DNA of 64,000 bases from Desulfoluna butyratoxydans (GCF_900699765.1 NZ_CAADHO010000002.1:372001-436000); one strand, 5' to 3'; shown: positions 8,885-18,563, counted from the first letter of the stretch. A program made the numbers and translations. Notes: a model not told the origin generated them from the sequence alone.

Positions 8885-8913
8885 TATCTATCCCGCCTGC
8901 CGAAATGTACCAA
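8885..8913 (-). promoter_or_regulatory. Promoter of the cold-shock gene
   Basis: On the minus strand, TTGGTA (8913-8908) and TAGATA (8890-8885) are separated by 17 bp, giving a leader of about 60 nt to the TTG start. The rest of the gap to 9487 has no gene. Its part from about 9130 to 9410 is clearly AT-richer than the surroundings and includes an inverted repeat TTTGCGAAAT / ATTTCGCGAAA near 9361-9391. Confidence 0.55.
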
Positions 8914-9487
8914 AGGACCCGTAAACGAAGCGATCCACCATGATATCGGCAAGGGGAATGTGTATGCGGTGTCGGTGGTTGGAAGTGGTTGATGGACACT
9001 ATCTTGAAAAGAGGCGCTGGGCGACAGCTACCCGTGATGTTCAGCATGAAGACTGATGGCCGGGTGTCGTGAACGTTTGCTCCGAAATCGCATGCTGCGG
9101 ATACGACAAAGGGGCCTTGCTTTGGGGGGGGCACCCTCGTTACTTTCGGGAAATCAGAATCTTTAGAAATTGTCTTGTGGTCGTGTGCGAATCTCGGGTA
9201 TTCCTCTTTACGCTACTTTTATGTGTCTTTAACATGAGTTACCAATATGAATCAAGAAAAAAATCTCAAAAAGTCAATAGAGCATAGCAATGGGCGATAT
9301 GAGAACACATCATATTGATATAGAATTTTCAATTTTTGCCATATGTTGTTGTTTTCAATGGTTTGCGAAATGACCATTCTATTTCGCGAAAAAAGAGGAA
9401 AACAGGGAATTTCATTGGAGCCCGCCCTTGGATCCCCCGGAATCCTGCCCCCGGTCCAAAACGACCGGGAACAGGGATAAAAAGGGC

Positions 9488-10840
9488 TTATCCGGCGGCG
9501 ATGATCTCTTCCAAGGCCCCTTCGATCTCCGAGCGAATGACGCCCAGCCGCTCCTGGCTCAGGGCTTCAAAGCGCAACACCAGGGCGGGCTGGGTATTGG
9601 AGGCCCGCACCAGCCCCCAGCCGTCGTCGTAGAGCACCCGGGCCCCGTCCACATCGATGACGGTGTGGGAGGCAACAAACCGATCCTTCAATTTCCCGGC
9701 AATGGAGAACTTCACCTCATCGGGACACTCGCGACGGATCTCCGGAGTGGTGTAGGTCTTGGGCAGGTCGGAGAGAAGGGAGGAGAGGGGCTTGCCCTGA
9801 TCGGCCACGATCTCCAGGAGTCGCAGGGTGGCGTAGAGGGCATCGTCGTAGCCAAAGTAGCGGTCGGCAAAAAAGATATGGCCGCTCATCTCACCGGCCA
9901 GCTCGGCCTTGGTCTCCTTCATCTTCTGCTTGATGAGGGAATGGCCGGTCTTCCACATGATGGCGTTGCCGCCCCGGGCGCGGATATCGTCGTACATCAC
10001 CTGGGAGCACTTCACCTCGGAGATGAAGGTGGCCCCGGGCTTTCTGCCCAGGATCTCCCGGGCAAACAGCACCATGAGCTGGTCCCCGTAGATGATGGAC
10101 CCTGTTTCGTCCACCACGCCGATGCGGTCGCCGTCCCCGTCGTAGCCGATGCCGAGGTCGAGCTTCTTCTCCCGGACCAGCGCCACAAGGTCGGAGAGGT
10201 TGGCGAGCACCGTGGGGTCGGCCTCATGGTTGGGAAAGGTACCGTCCATCTCGCAGTAGAGGGGGTGCACCTCCAGGTCAAACCGGTCCAAAAGGGGCAG
10301 GGCGATGGGGCCGGCCGATCCGTTGCCCGCGTCCACCCCCACCTTCAGGGGACGGGAGAGGGTGACCCGCTCGGAGAGCTCTTTAAGGTAAGGGGTCAGG
10401 ATATCGATGGTCTGCCGCGTGCCCTCCCCGCGGGCAAAGTCTTCGGCATCGATGAGGTCCCGAAGGGCCAGGATCTCCTTGCCGTGGATGGAGTCGGTTC
10501 CGCAGCAGAGCTTGAAGCCGTTGTACTCGGGCGGGTTGTGGCTGGCCGTGACCATCACGCCCCCTTCCAGGCCCAGGTGATGGATGGAAAAGTAGAGCAC
10601 GGGCGTGGCACAGTACCCCAGCTCCGTCACATCGCAGCCCGTGGACAGGAGCCCTTTGATCACCTCCTCGGTATACAGGTCGGAGGTGGTGCGGCAGTCC
10701 TTGCCCACGGCGACCCGGGTCTTGCCCTTCCCCTTGAGGTAGGTCCCCACGGCCTTGCCGATGCGCCGGGCGTCGTCTTCGTTAAAGTCCTCACCAGCCA
10801 CACCACGGATATCGTATTCTCTGAAAATAGTCGGGTTCAT
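9488..10840 (-). CDS. Phosphomannomutase/phosphoglucomutase
   Basis: 450 residues of the alpha-D-phosphohexomutase superfamily (AlgC/ManB type). It interconverts 1- and 6-phosphorylated mannose or glucose for surface polysaccharide precursors. The phosphoserine loop TASHNPPEYNG is at about residue 100 and the metal loop GYDGDGDRIG at about 240. The sugar-binding GEMSGH follows at about 320, and a C-terminal phosphate-binding domain carries RASNTQPALVLRFE. The ATG at 10840 is chosen because GAGGAG lies five bases upstream; an in-frame GTG six bases earlier overlaps that site. It follows uppP in the same direction with a 66-bp gap, so an envelope operon is plausible. Confidence 0.94.
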   Translation of the reverse strand: MNPTIFREYDIRGVAGEDFNEDDARRIGKAVGTYLKGKGKTRVAVGKDCRTTSDLYTEEVIKGLLSTGCDVTELGYCATPVLYFSIHHLGLEGGVMVTASHNPPEYNGFKLCCGTDSIHGKEILALRDLIDAEDFARGEGTRQTIDILTPYLKELSERVTLSRPLKVGVDAGNGSAGPIALPLLDRFDLEVHPLYCEMDGTFPNHEADPTVLANLSDLVALVREKKLDLGIGYDGDGDRIGVVDETGSIIYGDQLMVLFAREILGRKPGATFISEVKCSQVMYDDIRARGGNAIMWKTGHSLIKQKMKETKAELAGEMSGHIFFADRYFGYDDALYATLRLLEIVADQGKPLSSLLSDLPKTYTTPEIRRECPDEVKFSIAGKLKDRFVASHTVIDVDGARVLYDDGWGLVRASNTQPALVLRFEALSQERLGVIRSEIEGALEEIIAAG

Positions 10841-10906
10841 GGTCACTCCTCAAGCAATGGTTGTGCGTTGGTCATGAAAAAAATCAGGTAAAAGGGGCCT
10901 GCCGGG

Positions 10907-11725
10907 TCACCATCCCACCACCAGGGCGGCAACCCCCACAACAAGACAGTAGGGGGCAAACACGTGAAGCTTTCCCCTCCCCACGATGTAGACAAGAAAG
11001 CGAAGGGCCAGGTAGCCTGTGACGGCGGCCATGGCCGTGCCGGAAAGGATCACCCACCAGGGGGGCAACACCGTGGACGAAATGTCCAGGATCGCCAGCA
11101 GGCTGGCTCCGACGATGGCCGGGATGGACAGGAGAAAGGAGAAGCGGGCGGCCCGCTCCCGGCTTCCTCCCATGAAAAGGGCCAGGGCAATGGTGGAACC
11201 GGATCGCGAAAGGCCCGGCATCACAGCCATGCCCTGGATCAGACCGATGAGAAGGGCCTTGGGCAGGGTGATCTTCCGATCCCCCTCCATGGGAATCAGG
11301 GCCGTGGCCGACAGGAGCAGGGCGGTGATGCAGAGCATTCCTCCCACAACCAGCAGGGAGGAGAAGATGGCATGGGAGTGCTCCTTAATGATCACCCCCA
11401 GCACCGCCGTGGGAACGCTCCCGGCCAGGATCAGCCCCACCATGGCAAGCTCGGAGCGCTCTTCAGGGGAGAGGTCCCCCAGCTTTCCCCGACAGGCCAC
11501 TGCAGCCAGTATCGCCTGGCCGAGGGCCGCGATATCCCGGCGAAAAAAGAAGCACACCGCCCCCAGGGTGCCTAAGTGCAGGCAGATATCGAAGAAGAGT
11601 TCCGGCTCCTCAAGGCCGAAAAATCGCTGAAAGAGCACCAGGTGACCGGAACTGCTCACCGGAAGAAACTCGGTGAGCCCTTGAATAAACCCCAAAAAAA
11701 GCGAATGAAAAAGTCCCAAAACCAT
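10907..11725 (-). CDS. uppP: Undecaprenyl-diphosphatase UppP
   Basis: 272 residues and polytopic. It dephosphorylates undecaprenyl pyrophosphate to recycle the lipid carrier for peptidoglycan and other polymers. Both family signatures are present: GLTEFLPVSSSGHL near the N-terminus and PGLSRSGSTIA at about residue 170. Seven to eight hydrophobic segments are visible. It is the BacA-type enzyme. It sits between the moeA-type gene and the phosphomannomutase on the same strand. Confidence 0.96.
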   Translation of the reverse strand: MVLGLFHSLFLGFIQGLTEFLPVSSSGHLVLFQRFFGLEEPELFFDICLHLGTLGAVCFFFRRDIAALGQAILAAVACRGKLGDLSPEERSELAMVGLILAGSVPTAVLGVIIKEHSHAIFSSLLVVGGMLCITALLLSATALIPMEGDRKITLPKALLIGLIQGMAVMPGLSRSGSTIALALFMGGSRERAARFSFLLSIPAIVGASLLAILDISSTVLPPWWVILSGTAMAAVTGYLALRFLVYIVGRGKLHVFAPYCLVVGVAALVVGW

Positions 11726-11856
11726 GCCTTTTGATCTGGCCCCCTGCCCTTATGATCAGACAGGGGGTGCGATTAACACGTATGGAGTCCCCTTCGTCTC
11801 CCCCACACCGAGGGAAAACAAACCACGGGAGACTCCCCTTCCACGGGCCGTCGGCC

Positions 11857-13782
11857 CTAAAATGTCGCCACCACCTCGCCGGTGGTGTCCGTGCTGTAGC
11901 CCCCCAGGGCCAGGACGCGCGTTTTGAATCGTTGGGAGCGGATGGTGGCCAGAAAGGCCGTCACCATGGGGGTATCAAGGTAGTCGTTGTCGATGAGCAG
12001 GTCGTACTGTTCGGTCACCACGGGAATAAAATCGAGATCCAGGGCCCGGGCGGCGGCATAGATGCCGAGGCCGGCATCGGCGGTTCCGGAGAGAACGGCC
12101 ACGGCCACAGACATGTGTGTATACTCATCCCGAGTATAGCCGTCAATCAATTTATCATCAATTCCCAATGTTTTAAGGCGATAATCCAGGAGGATACGGG
12201 TACCGGAGCCCCCCTGCCGGTTGACAAACCGGACCCCGTCAGCGGTGAGGTCCTCCATGCCGCGGATCCCCTTGGGATTTCCCTTGGCCACCATGAGGCC
12301 CTGCTCGCGGGTGACCAGATTCACCAGGGTGAGGCGGCGATCCGGCAGGTAGGTCTCCACATAGGAGCGGTTGTAGCTGCCGTCGGAGGGGTCCAGAAGG
12401 TGAATACCCGCCAGGTGGCAGGTGCGGCGCTTCAGGGCCATGAGCCCCCCCATACTCCCCACATGGCTCGAGGAGAGACGCACATCCCCTGCGTCCCTCC
12501 GGATCTCGTCGGCCAGAAGGTCCAGGGTGTTGTCGTGGCTTCCCACCACCACCAGGGTGCGCCCCACGGCCGAGGCGGGCCGCAGCAGCTCGCAGGCCAC
12601 ATCGGTGCCTGCGGCAAGCCCCTCCACATGGGCCGGAATCCGAATGATGCCGTCGGCCTCGGTGATGCTGGTCAGGGTCCCTGCCCCCCCGGCAATGGGG
12701 GTGGCGATGACCCTCTCCCCCACCCGGCCGAGCTTCACCCGGAGAAACTCCTCCACCCCCAGCTTGGAGGCCACCTTGCGGGAAGGAGAGGCCGAAAGGG
12801 TGGGTTTGGGCTCAAAGGAGCGCCCTGCCAGGGAGGCCAGCAGGGGCGAGAGGCACTGCTCAAAGGCGACAATGGCCGACACCGGATACCCCGGCATGCC
12901 GAACACCGGCACCCCTTTCACCTCCCCTGCCAAAACGGGCTTGCCCGGCATGATGGTGACCCCGTGAAAGAGAAGGCGACCCAGCCCGGTCACCACGGTG
13001 CGGGCGTAATCGGCAGAGCCCGCCGACGAGCCCCCGATGATCACGATGGCATCGACCCCGTCCTCGGCCGCCTTGGCCACGCAGGCGGAGATGGCGTCGG
13101 GGTCGTCTTCGATGATGGGATGAGCCAGGGCCTCGCCCCCGTCTTTCTCCACCATGGCGGCCAGCATGTGGGAGTTGGACTCAAAGATGCGCCCCGGCTC
13201 CGGCGTGGCCATGCCTTCCCGGTCAAGGGCCACAAGCTCCGAACCCGTGGGGATGATGAGCACCCGGGGCCGTTCGTGCACCGCCACCGTAAAGATGCCT
13301 GCGGTGATCAAGGCCCCCACGCAGTACGGGGTGACCAGGTGGCCCGTGGGGAAAAGAAGCTCGGTGGCAACGATGTCCTCTCCCATCTTTCGGACGTATT
13401 GAAAAGGGTAGGCCGGGGCCTCGATCTCCATCTCGGTGTCGGAGACAGGGTTGACGGCCTCGATCATGATCACGGCATCGCACCCTTCGGGCAGGCGATG
13501 CCCGGTGTTGACGGGAAAGGCGCTCTCCCCCACCACCAGGGTGCGGGGACGGCCTTCCGAAGCGCCGTAGGTGGTCTCGGCCAGCACGGCGATGCCGTCC
13601 ATGGCCGCGGCGTGGTACCCCGGGGAAGAGGCCCTTGCAAATACCGGTTCGGCCAGAACGCGGCCTGCGGCCCGGGCCGAGGGGATCGTGACCGTCGGCA
13701 TGCGCCGAGAGCCGAAGTGATGCGCAATCCGTTGCTGCGCCTCGTCAAGGGAGATCATGTCAAGGTAGACGTTTCTGTCCAT
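11857..13782 (-). CDS. MoeA-family protein fused to a periplasmic-binding-like domain
   Basis: 641 residues in two parts. Residues 1 to about 410 are a MoeA-type molybdotransferase: AAAMDGIAV, LPEGCDAVIMIEAV, IPTGSELV, IIGGSSAG and MPGYPVSA. MoeA inserts molybdate into adenylated molybdopterin. Residues about 420-641 form a substrate-binding-protein-like domain (TLVVVGSHDNTLDLL, RQGGSGTRILLDYRL), without a signal peptide and therefore cytoplasmic. This fusion is known from anaerobes and archaea; the second domain may sense molybdate or tungstate or a cofactor. It lies 65 bp downstream of a stand-alone moeA and is probably co-transcribed. Confidence 0.9.
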   Translation of the reverse strand: MDRNVYLDMISLDEAQQRIAHHFGSRRMPTVTIPSARAAGRVLAEPVFARASSPGYHAAAMDGIAVLAETTYGASEGRPRTLVVGESAFPVNTGHRLPEGCDAVIMIEAVNPVSDTEMEIEAPAYPFQYVRKMGEDIVATELLFPTGHLVTPYCVGALITAGIFTVAVHERPRVLIIPTGSELVALDREGMATPEPGRIFESNSHMLAAMVEKDGGEALAHPIIEDDPDAISACVAKAAEDGVDAIVIIGGSSAGSADYARTVVTGLGRLLFHGVTIMPGKPVLAGEVKGVPVFGMPGYPVSAIVAFEQCLSPLLASLAGRSFEPKPTLSASPSRKVASKLGVEEFLRVKLGRVGERVIATPIAGGAGTLTSITEADGIIRIPAHVEGLAAGTDVACELLRPASAVGRTLVVVGSHDNTLDLLADEIRRDAGDVRLSSSHVGSMGGLMALKRRTCHLAGIHLLDPSDGSYNRSYVETYLPDRRLTLVNLVTREQGLMVAKGNPKGIRGMEDLTADGVRFVNRQGGSGTRILLDYRLKTLGIDDKLIDGYTRDEYTHMSVAVAVLSGTADAGLGIYAAARALDLDFIPVVTEQYDLLIDNDYLDTPMVTAFLATIRSQRFKTRVLALGGYSTDTTGEVVATF

Positions 13783-13847
13783 GGGGATATGCCCTTTGTT
13801 CCAAAGTGATCGTCAAATAACAGGTCGGCATGCGTACCGCCCCGGGC

Positions 13848-15074
13848 CTATGGCAGCAGGCGGACCGGGACGATGGCGTCCCGATAGAGCCCCTCGGTGT
13901 CGCGGTTGATGCGGATGAGCCCGTGGGCATGGACCATGGTGTGGATCAAGCCGGATTTGCCGGGCAGGGGCTCGGCCCGGTAGCCGTCGCCCTCGGCGAC
14001 AAGGCGGGTGCGGACGAAATCGGTGCGTCCCTGGGCCGAGGCGATGTTGCGGGTCAGGCGGGCCGGTACCACAGGCCGCGCTGTAAAAGGCGCACCGGTC
14101 GCTGCCAGCAAAAAGGGGCGCACCACCACCTCAAAAACCACCATGGCCGAGGCCACGTGGCCGGGCAGGCCCCACACCGGCTTGTCGCCGATACGGGCCA
14201 GGATCGTGGGCTTTCCCGGGCTGATGGCGATGCCGTGGACCAGGACCCGGCTTTCGGGGGCCCTTTCCATGGCCGACAGGGTGCGGTCCCGCATGCCCAC
14301 GGAGCTGCCCCCGGAGATGAGGACCATGTCGCAGGAGGCCAGGGCCTTTTCAAGGAGGGGCTCCAGCTCCCCTTCGCCGTCGCCGGCGATGCCGAAGGAG
14401 AGGGGATCGCCCCCGGCCTCGGTGACCATGGCCGAAAGGGTGTGGGTGTTGATGTCCCGGATCTGCCCCCGGACAGGGGTTTGCCCCACGGGAATCACCT
14501 CGTCTCCGGTGGAGACGATGCCCACCCGGGGCTTTTTCCTAACGGCCACCGTGGTGCAGCCCGCAGCGGCCAGCAGGCCGGCCTCCGCCGGCCCAATCAG
14601 GGTGCCCGGGACCAGAATCCCGCGTCCCCTTTCAAAGTCTTCGCCCCGGGTAATCACGTGATGCCCGGGGGCCACGCTCCGGTAGACCTCGATGGTGGCC
14701 TCGTCCACCCGGTCGGTATGCTCCACCATCACCACGGCATCGGCCCCGTCGGGAAGCATGCCTCCCGTGGAGATGGCCGCCGCCTCCCCCTGACCCAGGA
14801 CGAAACCGGGCTCTTCGCCCATAGCCACGGTACCTGCCAGGCGAAGCCAGGCCGGAGAGCCGTCGGACGCGCCAAAGGTATCGGCCCCCTTGACGGCGTA
14901 CCCGTCCATGGTGGCCCGGTCAAAGCCGGGGATGTCCACATCCGATGCAATCTCCCCGGCAAGGGTGCGGCCCAGGGCGGCCTCAAGGGGAATCTCTTCG
15001 GCGCCTGTCACGGGAAAACTCCCGACGCGGGCGATCACATCATCCAAATCTGAAACGTTGAAAAATCCTGTCAT
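13848..15074 (-). CDS. moeA: Molybdopterin molybdenumtransferase MoeA
   Basis: 408 residues, the typical full-length MoeA. It has DRATMDGYAV at about residue 55, LPDGADAVVMVEHT, the MogA-like domain with ISTGDEVIP and ISGGSSVGMRD, and GLPGHVASAMVVF, then a C-terminal beta-barrel domain. It ligates molybdate to MPT-AMP. Having two MoeA proteins side by side suggests separate routes for molybdenum and tungsten, as is inferred for other anaerobes. The leader (15075 to about 15200) holds a GC-rich hairpin. Confidence 0.95.
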   Translation of the reverse strand: MTGFFNVSDLDDVIARVGSFPVTGAEEIPLEAALGRTLAGEIASDVDIPGFDRATMDGYAVKGADTFGASDGSPAWLRLAGTVAMGEEPGFVLGQGEAAAISTGGMLPDGADAVVMVEHTDRVDEATIEVYRSVAPGHHVITRGEDFERGRGILVPGTLIGPAEAGLLAAAGCTTVAVRKKPRVGIVSTGDEVIPVGQTPVRGQIRDINTHTLSAMVTEAGGDPLSFGIAGDGEGELEPLLEKALASCDMVLISGGSSVGMRDRTLSAMERAPESRVLVHGIAISPGKPTILARIGDKPVWGLPGHVASAMVVFEVVVRPFLLAATGAPFTARPVVPARLTRNIASAQGRTDFVRTRLVAEGDGYRAEPLPGKSGLIHTMVHAHGLIRINRDTEGLYRDAIVPVRLLP

Positions 15075-15116
15075 GAAGCGGTGATTCCATGGTTGTGTGG
15101 GGTGGGCGATGGGGGT

Positions 15117-15140
15117 GCGTGCCCGGCATGCCCGGGCGGC
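15117..15140 (-). promoter_or_regulatory. GC-rich hairpin in the moeA leader
   Basis: On the minus strand GCCCGGGCATGCCGGGC forms a strong stem inside the roughly 120-nt leader of moeA. A weak promoter candidate, TTGAAC with a 17-bp spacer to TATCAC, lies upstream near 15190-15220. Molybdenum-cofactor riboswitches occur before such genes, but I cannot match the consensus from memory. Confidence 0.35.
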
Positions 15141-15325
15141 CTCTCCTGCGGCAGGGCATGAGTGACGCGGACATCGTTTCCCTACGTGATACCATACCCC
15201 TTAGCGGAGTTCAAATCAGAGATTTGTAACAGAGCAAAAGGCCTTGCTATGGTTGGAAAAATTGGGTATGGGATGGCCTTGGCACCGATAAATCCCCCTT
15301 ACCCCAACCCTTATGGAGGGTGTTT

Positions 15326-15976
15326 GTGAAACGGACTTTTTTCCTCTTGTGTCTCCTGCTCATCCCCGTCTCCGCCTTTTCGGAGACAGAAACGGGCCCG
15401 GCTCCTGATGCCGCAACCCTTATTCAACGCGTGGCCAGCCGCCTGGGCGCCGAGGGCTTCTCCGCCCGATTTTTCCAGGAATCGCCCTTGAAGGCCATCG
15501 GCATCGTGGAGACCGCCGAAGGAAAGGTGTGGTTCCGCAAGCCCAACCGGGTGCGCTGGGAGTACGAAACACCGGACCGCCTCCACTACGTCACCGACGG
15601 CAAGACCCTCTGGGTCCACAGCCTCGACGATGCCCAGGTGTGGACCGGTTCGGCCGAGGCCTTCTTCGGCCAGAACGGCGGCGCCCGTTTCCTGGCCGAT
15701 GTGGAAACCGTCACCGAGCGCTTCACCCCCGCCCCCCCCACCCGGGAACAGGAAAACTTCCGCCTCGAACTGACCCCCAAGCAGGAGAGCGACCCCCTGG
15801 GCCGTGTGGTGCTCTTCATCCATGCCGGCACCTACGATATCACCCGGGTGGTCTCCACCACGAAGACAGGGGAGGAGACCACCCTCACCTTCAGCCACCT
15901 TGTGCGAACCCTGCCGGAGCTGTCCCGGTTCACCTTTGAAATCCCCGAAGGGGCCGTGGTTTCGCCCCTGGAGTAA
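15326..15976 (+). CDS. lolA: Outer-membrane lipoprotein carrier protein LolA
   Basis: 216 residues, with an N-terminal signal peptide ([19 protein letters not shown]) and a LolA fold: [29 protein letters not shown] and FEIPEGAVV near the end. It is the periplasmic chaperone that ferries lipoproteins from the LolCDE complex to the outer membrane. The start is GTG at 15326, five bases after GGAGGG; another GTG six bases earlier would overlap that site. It is divergent from moeA and followed by nadA. Confidence 0.88.
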   Translation: MKRTFFLLCLLLIPVSAFSETETGPAPDAATLIQRVASRLGAEGFSARFFQESPLKAIGIVETAEGKVWFRKPNRVRWEYETPDRLHYVTDGKTLWVHSLDDAQVWTGSAEAFFGQNGGARFLADVETVTERFTPAPPTREQENFRLELTPKQESDPLGRVVLFIHAGTYDITRVVSTTKTGEETTLTFSHLVRTLPELSRFTFEIPEGAVVSPLE

Positions 15977-16038
15977 TTCAGCCTCACGTGTCACGGCCCC
16001 GGCCGTTCAAGGACCTACAGCAAGGAGTACCCCAAGCA

Positions 16039-16941
16039 ATGGAAGCAACCAAACAACACATCCGAGCCCTGCTCAAAGAGAAAAACGCCATCCTTCTGGC
16101 CCACAACTACGTGCTGCCGGAGGTCCAGGATGTGGCGGATCTCTGCGGCGACTCCCTGGAACTCAGCATCAAGGCGGCCGCCACCGACGCCGAGGTCATC
16201 GTCTTCTGCGGGGTTCACTTCATGGCAGAGACCGCCTCGATCCTCTCCCCGGAGAAAACCGTGCTCCTGCCCGTGAAAGAAGCGGGATGCCCCATGGCCG
16301 ACATGGTCACCCCCGAGGCCCTGGCTGCCCGCAAGGCCGAACTCCCCGGCGTGCCCGTGGTCACCTACGTCAACTCCTCGGCGGCGGTGAAGGCCATCTC
16401 CGACGTCTGCTGCACCAGCGCCAACGTGGTCAAGGTGGTGGCAAGCTTAAAGGAGAAAGAGGTCCTCATGACCCCGGACCGCAACCTGGCCCAGTACGCA
16501 GCCTCCCAGACCGACAAGACCGTCCACCTCTGGGAAGGGTACTGCCCCTTCCACAACACCTTAACGGCCAAGACCGCCCTGGCCGTCAAGGCCAAGCACC
16601 CCGACGCCGTCTTTATGGCCCACCCCGAGTGCCCCCCGGAGGTTCTCGAAGTGGCCGACGTGGTGACCTCCACCTCGGGCATGCTCACCTATGCCAGGCA
16701 GTCCCCCGCCACCACCTTCATCGTGGGCACCGAGGTGGGCATCCTCTATCCCCTGTCCCGGCAGAACCCTGAGAAGACCTTTATCCCGGCCTCCCTGGAG
16801 ATGACCTGCGCCGACATGAAACGCATCCGCTTAAACGACATCGTCACCTGCCTTGAGACCCTCTCAGGAGAGGTGAAGGTGCCGGAGGAGGTCCGCGTCC
16901 CGGCCCTCTCCGCCGTGGAGAAGATGATCGCCATGAAGTAG
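16039..16941 (+). CDS. nadA: Quinolinate synthase A
   Basis: 300 residues. It condenses iminoaspartate and dihydroxyacetone phosphate to quinolinate in NAD biosynthesis, using a [4Fe-4S] cluster. Cluster cysteines fit C84 (EAGCPMAD), C169 (WEGYCPFHN) and C257 (EMTCADMKR). [11 protein letters not shown] near residue 21 and [11 protein letters not shown] near 211 are substrate-binding segments. The ATG at 16039 follows AAGGAGT and gives the family's standard short form. A strong hairpin follows the stop. Confidence 0.95.
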   Translation: MEATKQHIRALLKEKNAILLAHNYVLPEVQDVADLCGDSLELSIKAAATDAEVIVFCGVHFMAETASILSPEKTVLLPVKEAGCPMADMVTPEALAARKAELPGVPVVTYVNSSAAVKAISDVCCTSANVVKVVASLKEKEVLMTPDRNLAQYAASQTDKTVHLWEGYCPFHNTLTAKTALAVKAKHPDAVFMAHPECPPEVLEVADVVTSTSGMLTYARQSPATTFIVGTEVGILYPLSRQNPEKTFIPASLEMTCADMKRIRLNDIVTCLETLSGEVKVPEEVRVPALSAVEKMIAMK

Positions 16942-16949
16942 CCCCCATG

Positions 16950-16975
16950 GGCCGGAAGGGCCTTCCCTTCCGGCC
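16950..16975 (+). terminator. Hairpin after nadA
   Basis: A perfect 11-bp stem GGCCGGAAGGG / CCCTTCCGGCC with a 4-nt loop, 9 bp after the stop. It lacks a T-run, so it may instead protect the 3' end or need Rho. The rest of the gap to 17193 holds TTGACA at 17077 but no clear -10 partner. Confidence 0.55.
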
Positions 16976-17193
16976 ACCGGCCTGGCAGAGCCCCGGCCAA
17001 AGTCATTCGTCTACAAAGCATTATCCCGCCCCGTAAATACCCACCCAAACCCGTACCCAACAGCCATCATCCCCTTTTGACAAGAAAATGAAAAAGGTTG
17101 ATCATCGCCAGGGGATATGATTTCTCTTACACAGCATACAAAATAATTTGGGTGGGGATAGGGCCCCACGAACACAAAGGAGAGAGAAGACCA

Positions 17194-18012
17194 ATGGCAT
17201 TGTTTACGGTGGACCAGGCGTTGTGTAACGGAGACGGCATCTGCGCGGCAGAGTGCCCCATGATGATCATCCAGATGAAGGAGGGCACCCCCACCCCGGC
17301 CAAAGGGGCGGAGAAGATGTGCATCAACTGCGGCCACTGCGTGGCGGTCTGCCCCAAAGGGGCCCTCTCCCTTGCCACCTTGTCCCCTGAGGGCTGCCTT
17401 GCCGTGGAAAAGGACTTAAGCGCCTCCCCGGCCCAGGCCGAGCAGTTCCTGAGGAGCCGCCGCTCCATCCGCAACTACAAAAAGACCCCGGTGGACAAGG
17501 CCCTCATCGAAGACGCCATCCGTGTGGCAAGCCACGCCCCGTCCGGCCACAACTTCCAGCCCGTGCGCTGGCAGGTGATCTACGACACCGACAAGGTCAA
17601 GGAGCTCTGCGGCCACGTCATCGACTGGATGAAGTGGATGATCAAAGAGCAGCCCGACACCGCCAAAAAACTCCACCTGGACCTCGTGGTGGCCGGCTGG
17701 GACTTCGGCATGGACACCATCAACCGAAACGCCCCCCACCTCATCCTCGTCAACGCCGACAAGCGCAACCCCACGGGCCAGGCCGCCTGCACCATCGCCA
17801 TGAGCTACTTAGAGCTCATGCTCCCCTCCCTGGGCCTGGGGGGCTGCTGGAACGGGTTCTTCAACGCCGCGGCCATCTTCTGGCCCCCCTTGCAGAAGGC
17901 CCTGAACTTAGGTGAGACCACCGGCAACTACGGCGCCATGATGGTGGGCCACCCGAAATTTGCCTACCACCGCATGCCCCCCCGCAACACCCCGGAGGTG
18001 GCCTGGGTGTAA
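17194..18012 (+). CDS. Ferredoxin-nitroreductase fusion flavoprotein
   Basis: 272 residues. Residues 1 to about 65 are a two-cluster bacterial ferredoxin domain: CNGDGICAAECP, then CINCGHCVAVCP. Residues about 85-272 are a nitroreductase-type FMN domain: RSRRSIRNYKKTPV, ASHAPSGHNFQPV and a C-terminal LGLGGCWNGFF. The fusion suggests electrons move from ferredoxin clusters to the flavin and then to an unknown acceptor. The start at 17194 has AAGGAGAG upstream. The gene is monocistronic as far as visible. Anaerobes commonly carry such fusions; the substrate is unknown. Confidence 0.9.
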   Translation: MALFTVDQALCNGDGICAAECPMMIIQMKEGTPTPAKGAEKMCINCGHCVAVCPKGALSLATLSPEGCLAVEKDLSASPAQAEQFLRSRRSIRNYKKTPVDKALIEDAIRVASHAPSGHNFQPVRWQVIYDTDKVKELCGHVIDWMKWMIKEQPDTAKKLHLDLVVAGWDFGMDTINRNAPHLILVNADKRNPTGQAACTIAMSYLELMLPSLGLGGCWNGFFNAAAIFWPPLQKALNLGETTGNYGAMMVGHPKFAYHRMPPRNTPEVAWV

Positions 18013-18056
18013 CCCGGCAACACCGGCTTCCACGCTCAGGTTAGCCGGATAAAAAC

Positions 18057-18184
18057 GCCTCCGACAGCCAGGGGATGATCCCCTGGACCCCAGGAGGCCC
18101 CCCCCTCACCCTCGTACCTCGGGGTGAGGGGGGGGGCAAAAGCGATGAAACGTCTGCCCCCCGGCAGGGCCGTCGGAGTTTTTT
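18057..18184. repeat. Intergenic palindromic repeat (copy B)
   Basis: The outer arms are GCCTCCGAC and GTCGGAG plus a T-run. Inside are CCAGGGGATGATCCCCTGG, as in copies A and Q, and an inverted repeat around GGTGAGGGGGGGG at about 18095-18136. The right half carries CCCCCCGGCAGGGCCG, the end of the beta module. It fills the gap between the nitroreductase and hypA, with the hypA ribosome binding site starting about 20 bp later. Confidence 0.75.
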
Positions 18185-18212
18185 GGGGGCTGAACAATGT
18201 AAGGAAAAGACC

Positions 18213-18563
18213 ATGCATGAACTGCCGGTGATGAACAGCATTTTAAGGGTGGTGATGAAACACGCGGCCCTGAACCGGGTCACCAAGGTGGCGGCCATCG
18301 AGCTCAAGGTGGGAAAGCTCAGCGACCTGGAAGAAAAGTGGATGCAGCACTACTTCGACTTTCTCACCAAGGGCACCCTGGCCGAAGGGGCCAAACTGGA
18401 GATCGAGTGGGGGGACGTGGTGATGCGCTGCAGCGGATGCGCCCGGGAGTTTTCCACGGAGCCCGCCCACGATACCTTCGGCGTCTGCCCCCACTGCGGC
18501 AACAAGGGAGGCGAGATCCTCTCGGGCAAAGAGTATTATGTCAAAAACATGGTGGCCCAGTAA
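18213..18563 (+). CDS. hypA: Hydrogenase maturation nickel chaperone HypA
   Basis: 116 residues beginning MHELPVMNSIL; the N-terminal MHE is the nickel-binding signature of the family. A zinc ribbon is formed by CSGC (about residue 74) and CPHC (about residue 95). HypA delivers nickel to [NiFe]-hydrogenase large subunits together with HypB. The ATG at 18213 follows AAGGAAAAGACC. hypB follows 34 bp later. No hydrogenase structural gene is in the window. Confidence 0.95.
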   Translation: MHELPVMNSILRVVMKHAALNRVTKVAAIELKVGKLSDLEEKWMQHYFDFLTKGTLAEGAKLEIEWGDVVMRCSGCAREFSTEPAHDTFGVCPHCGNKGGEILSGKEYYVKNMVAQ

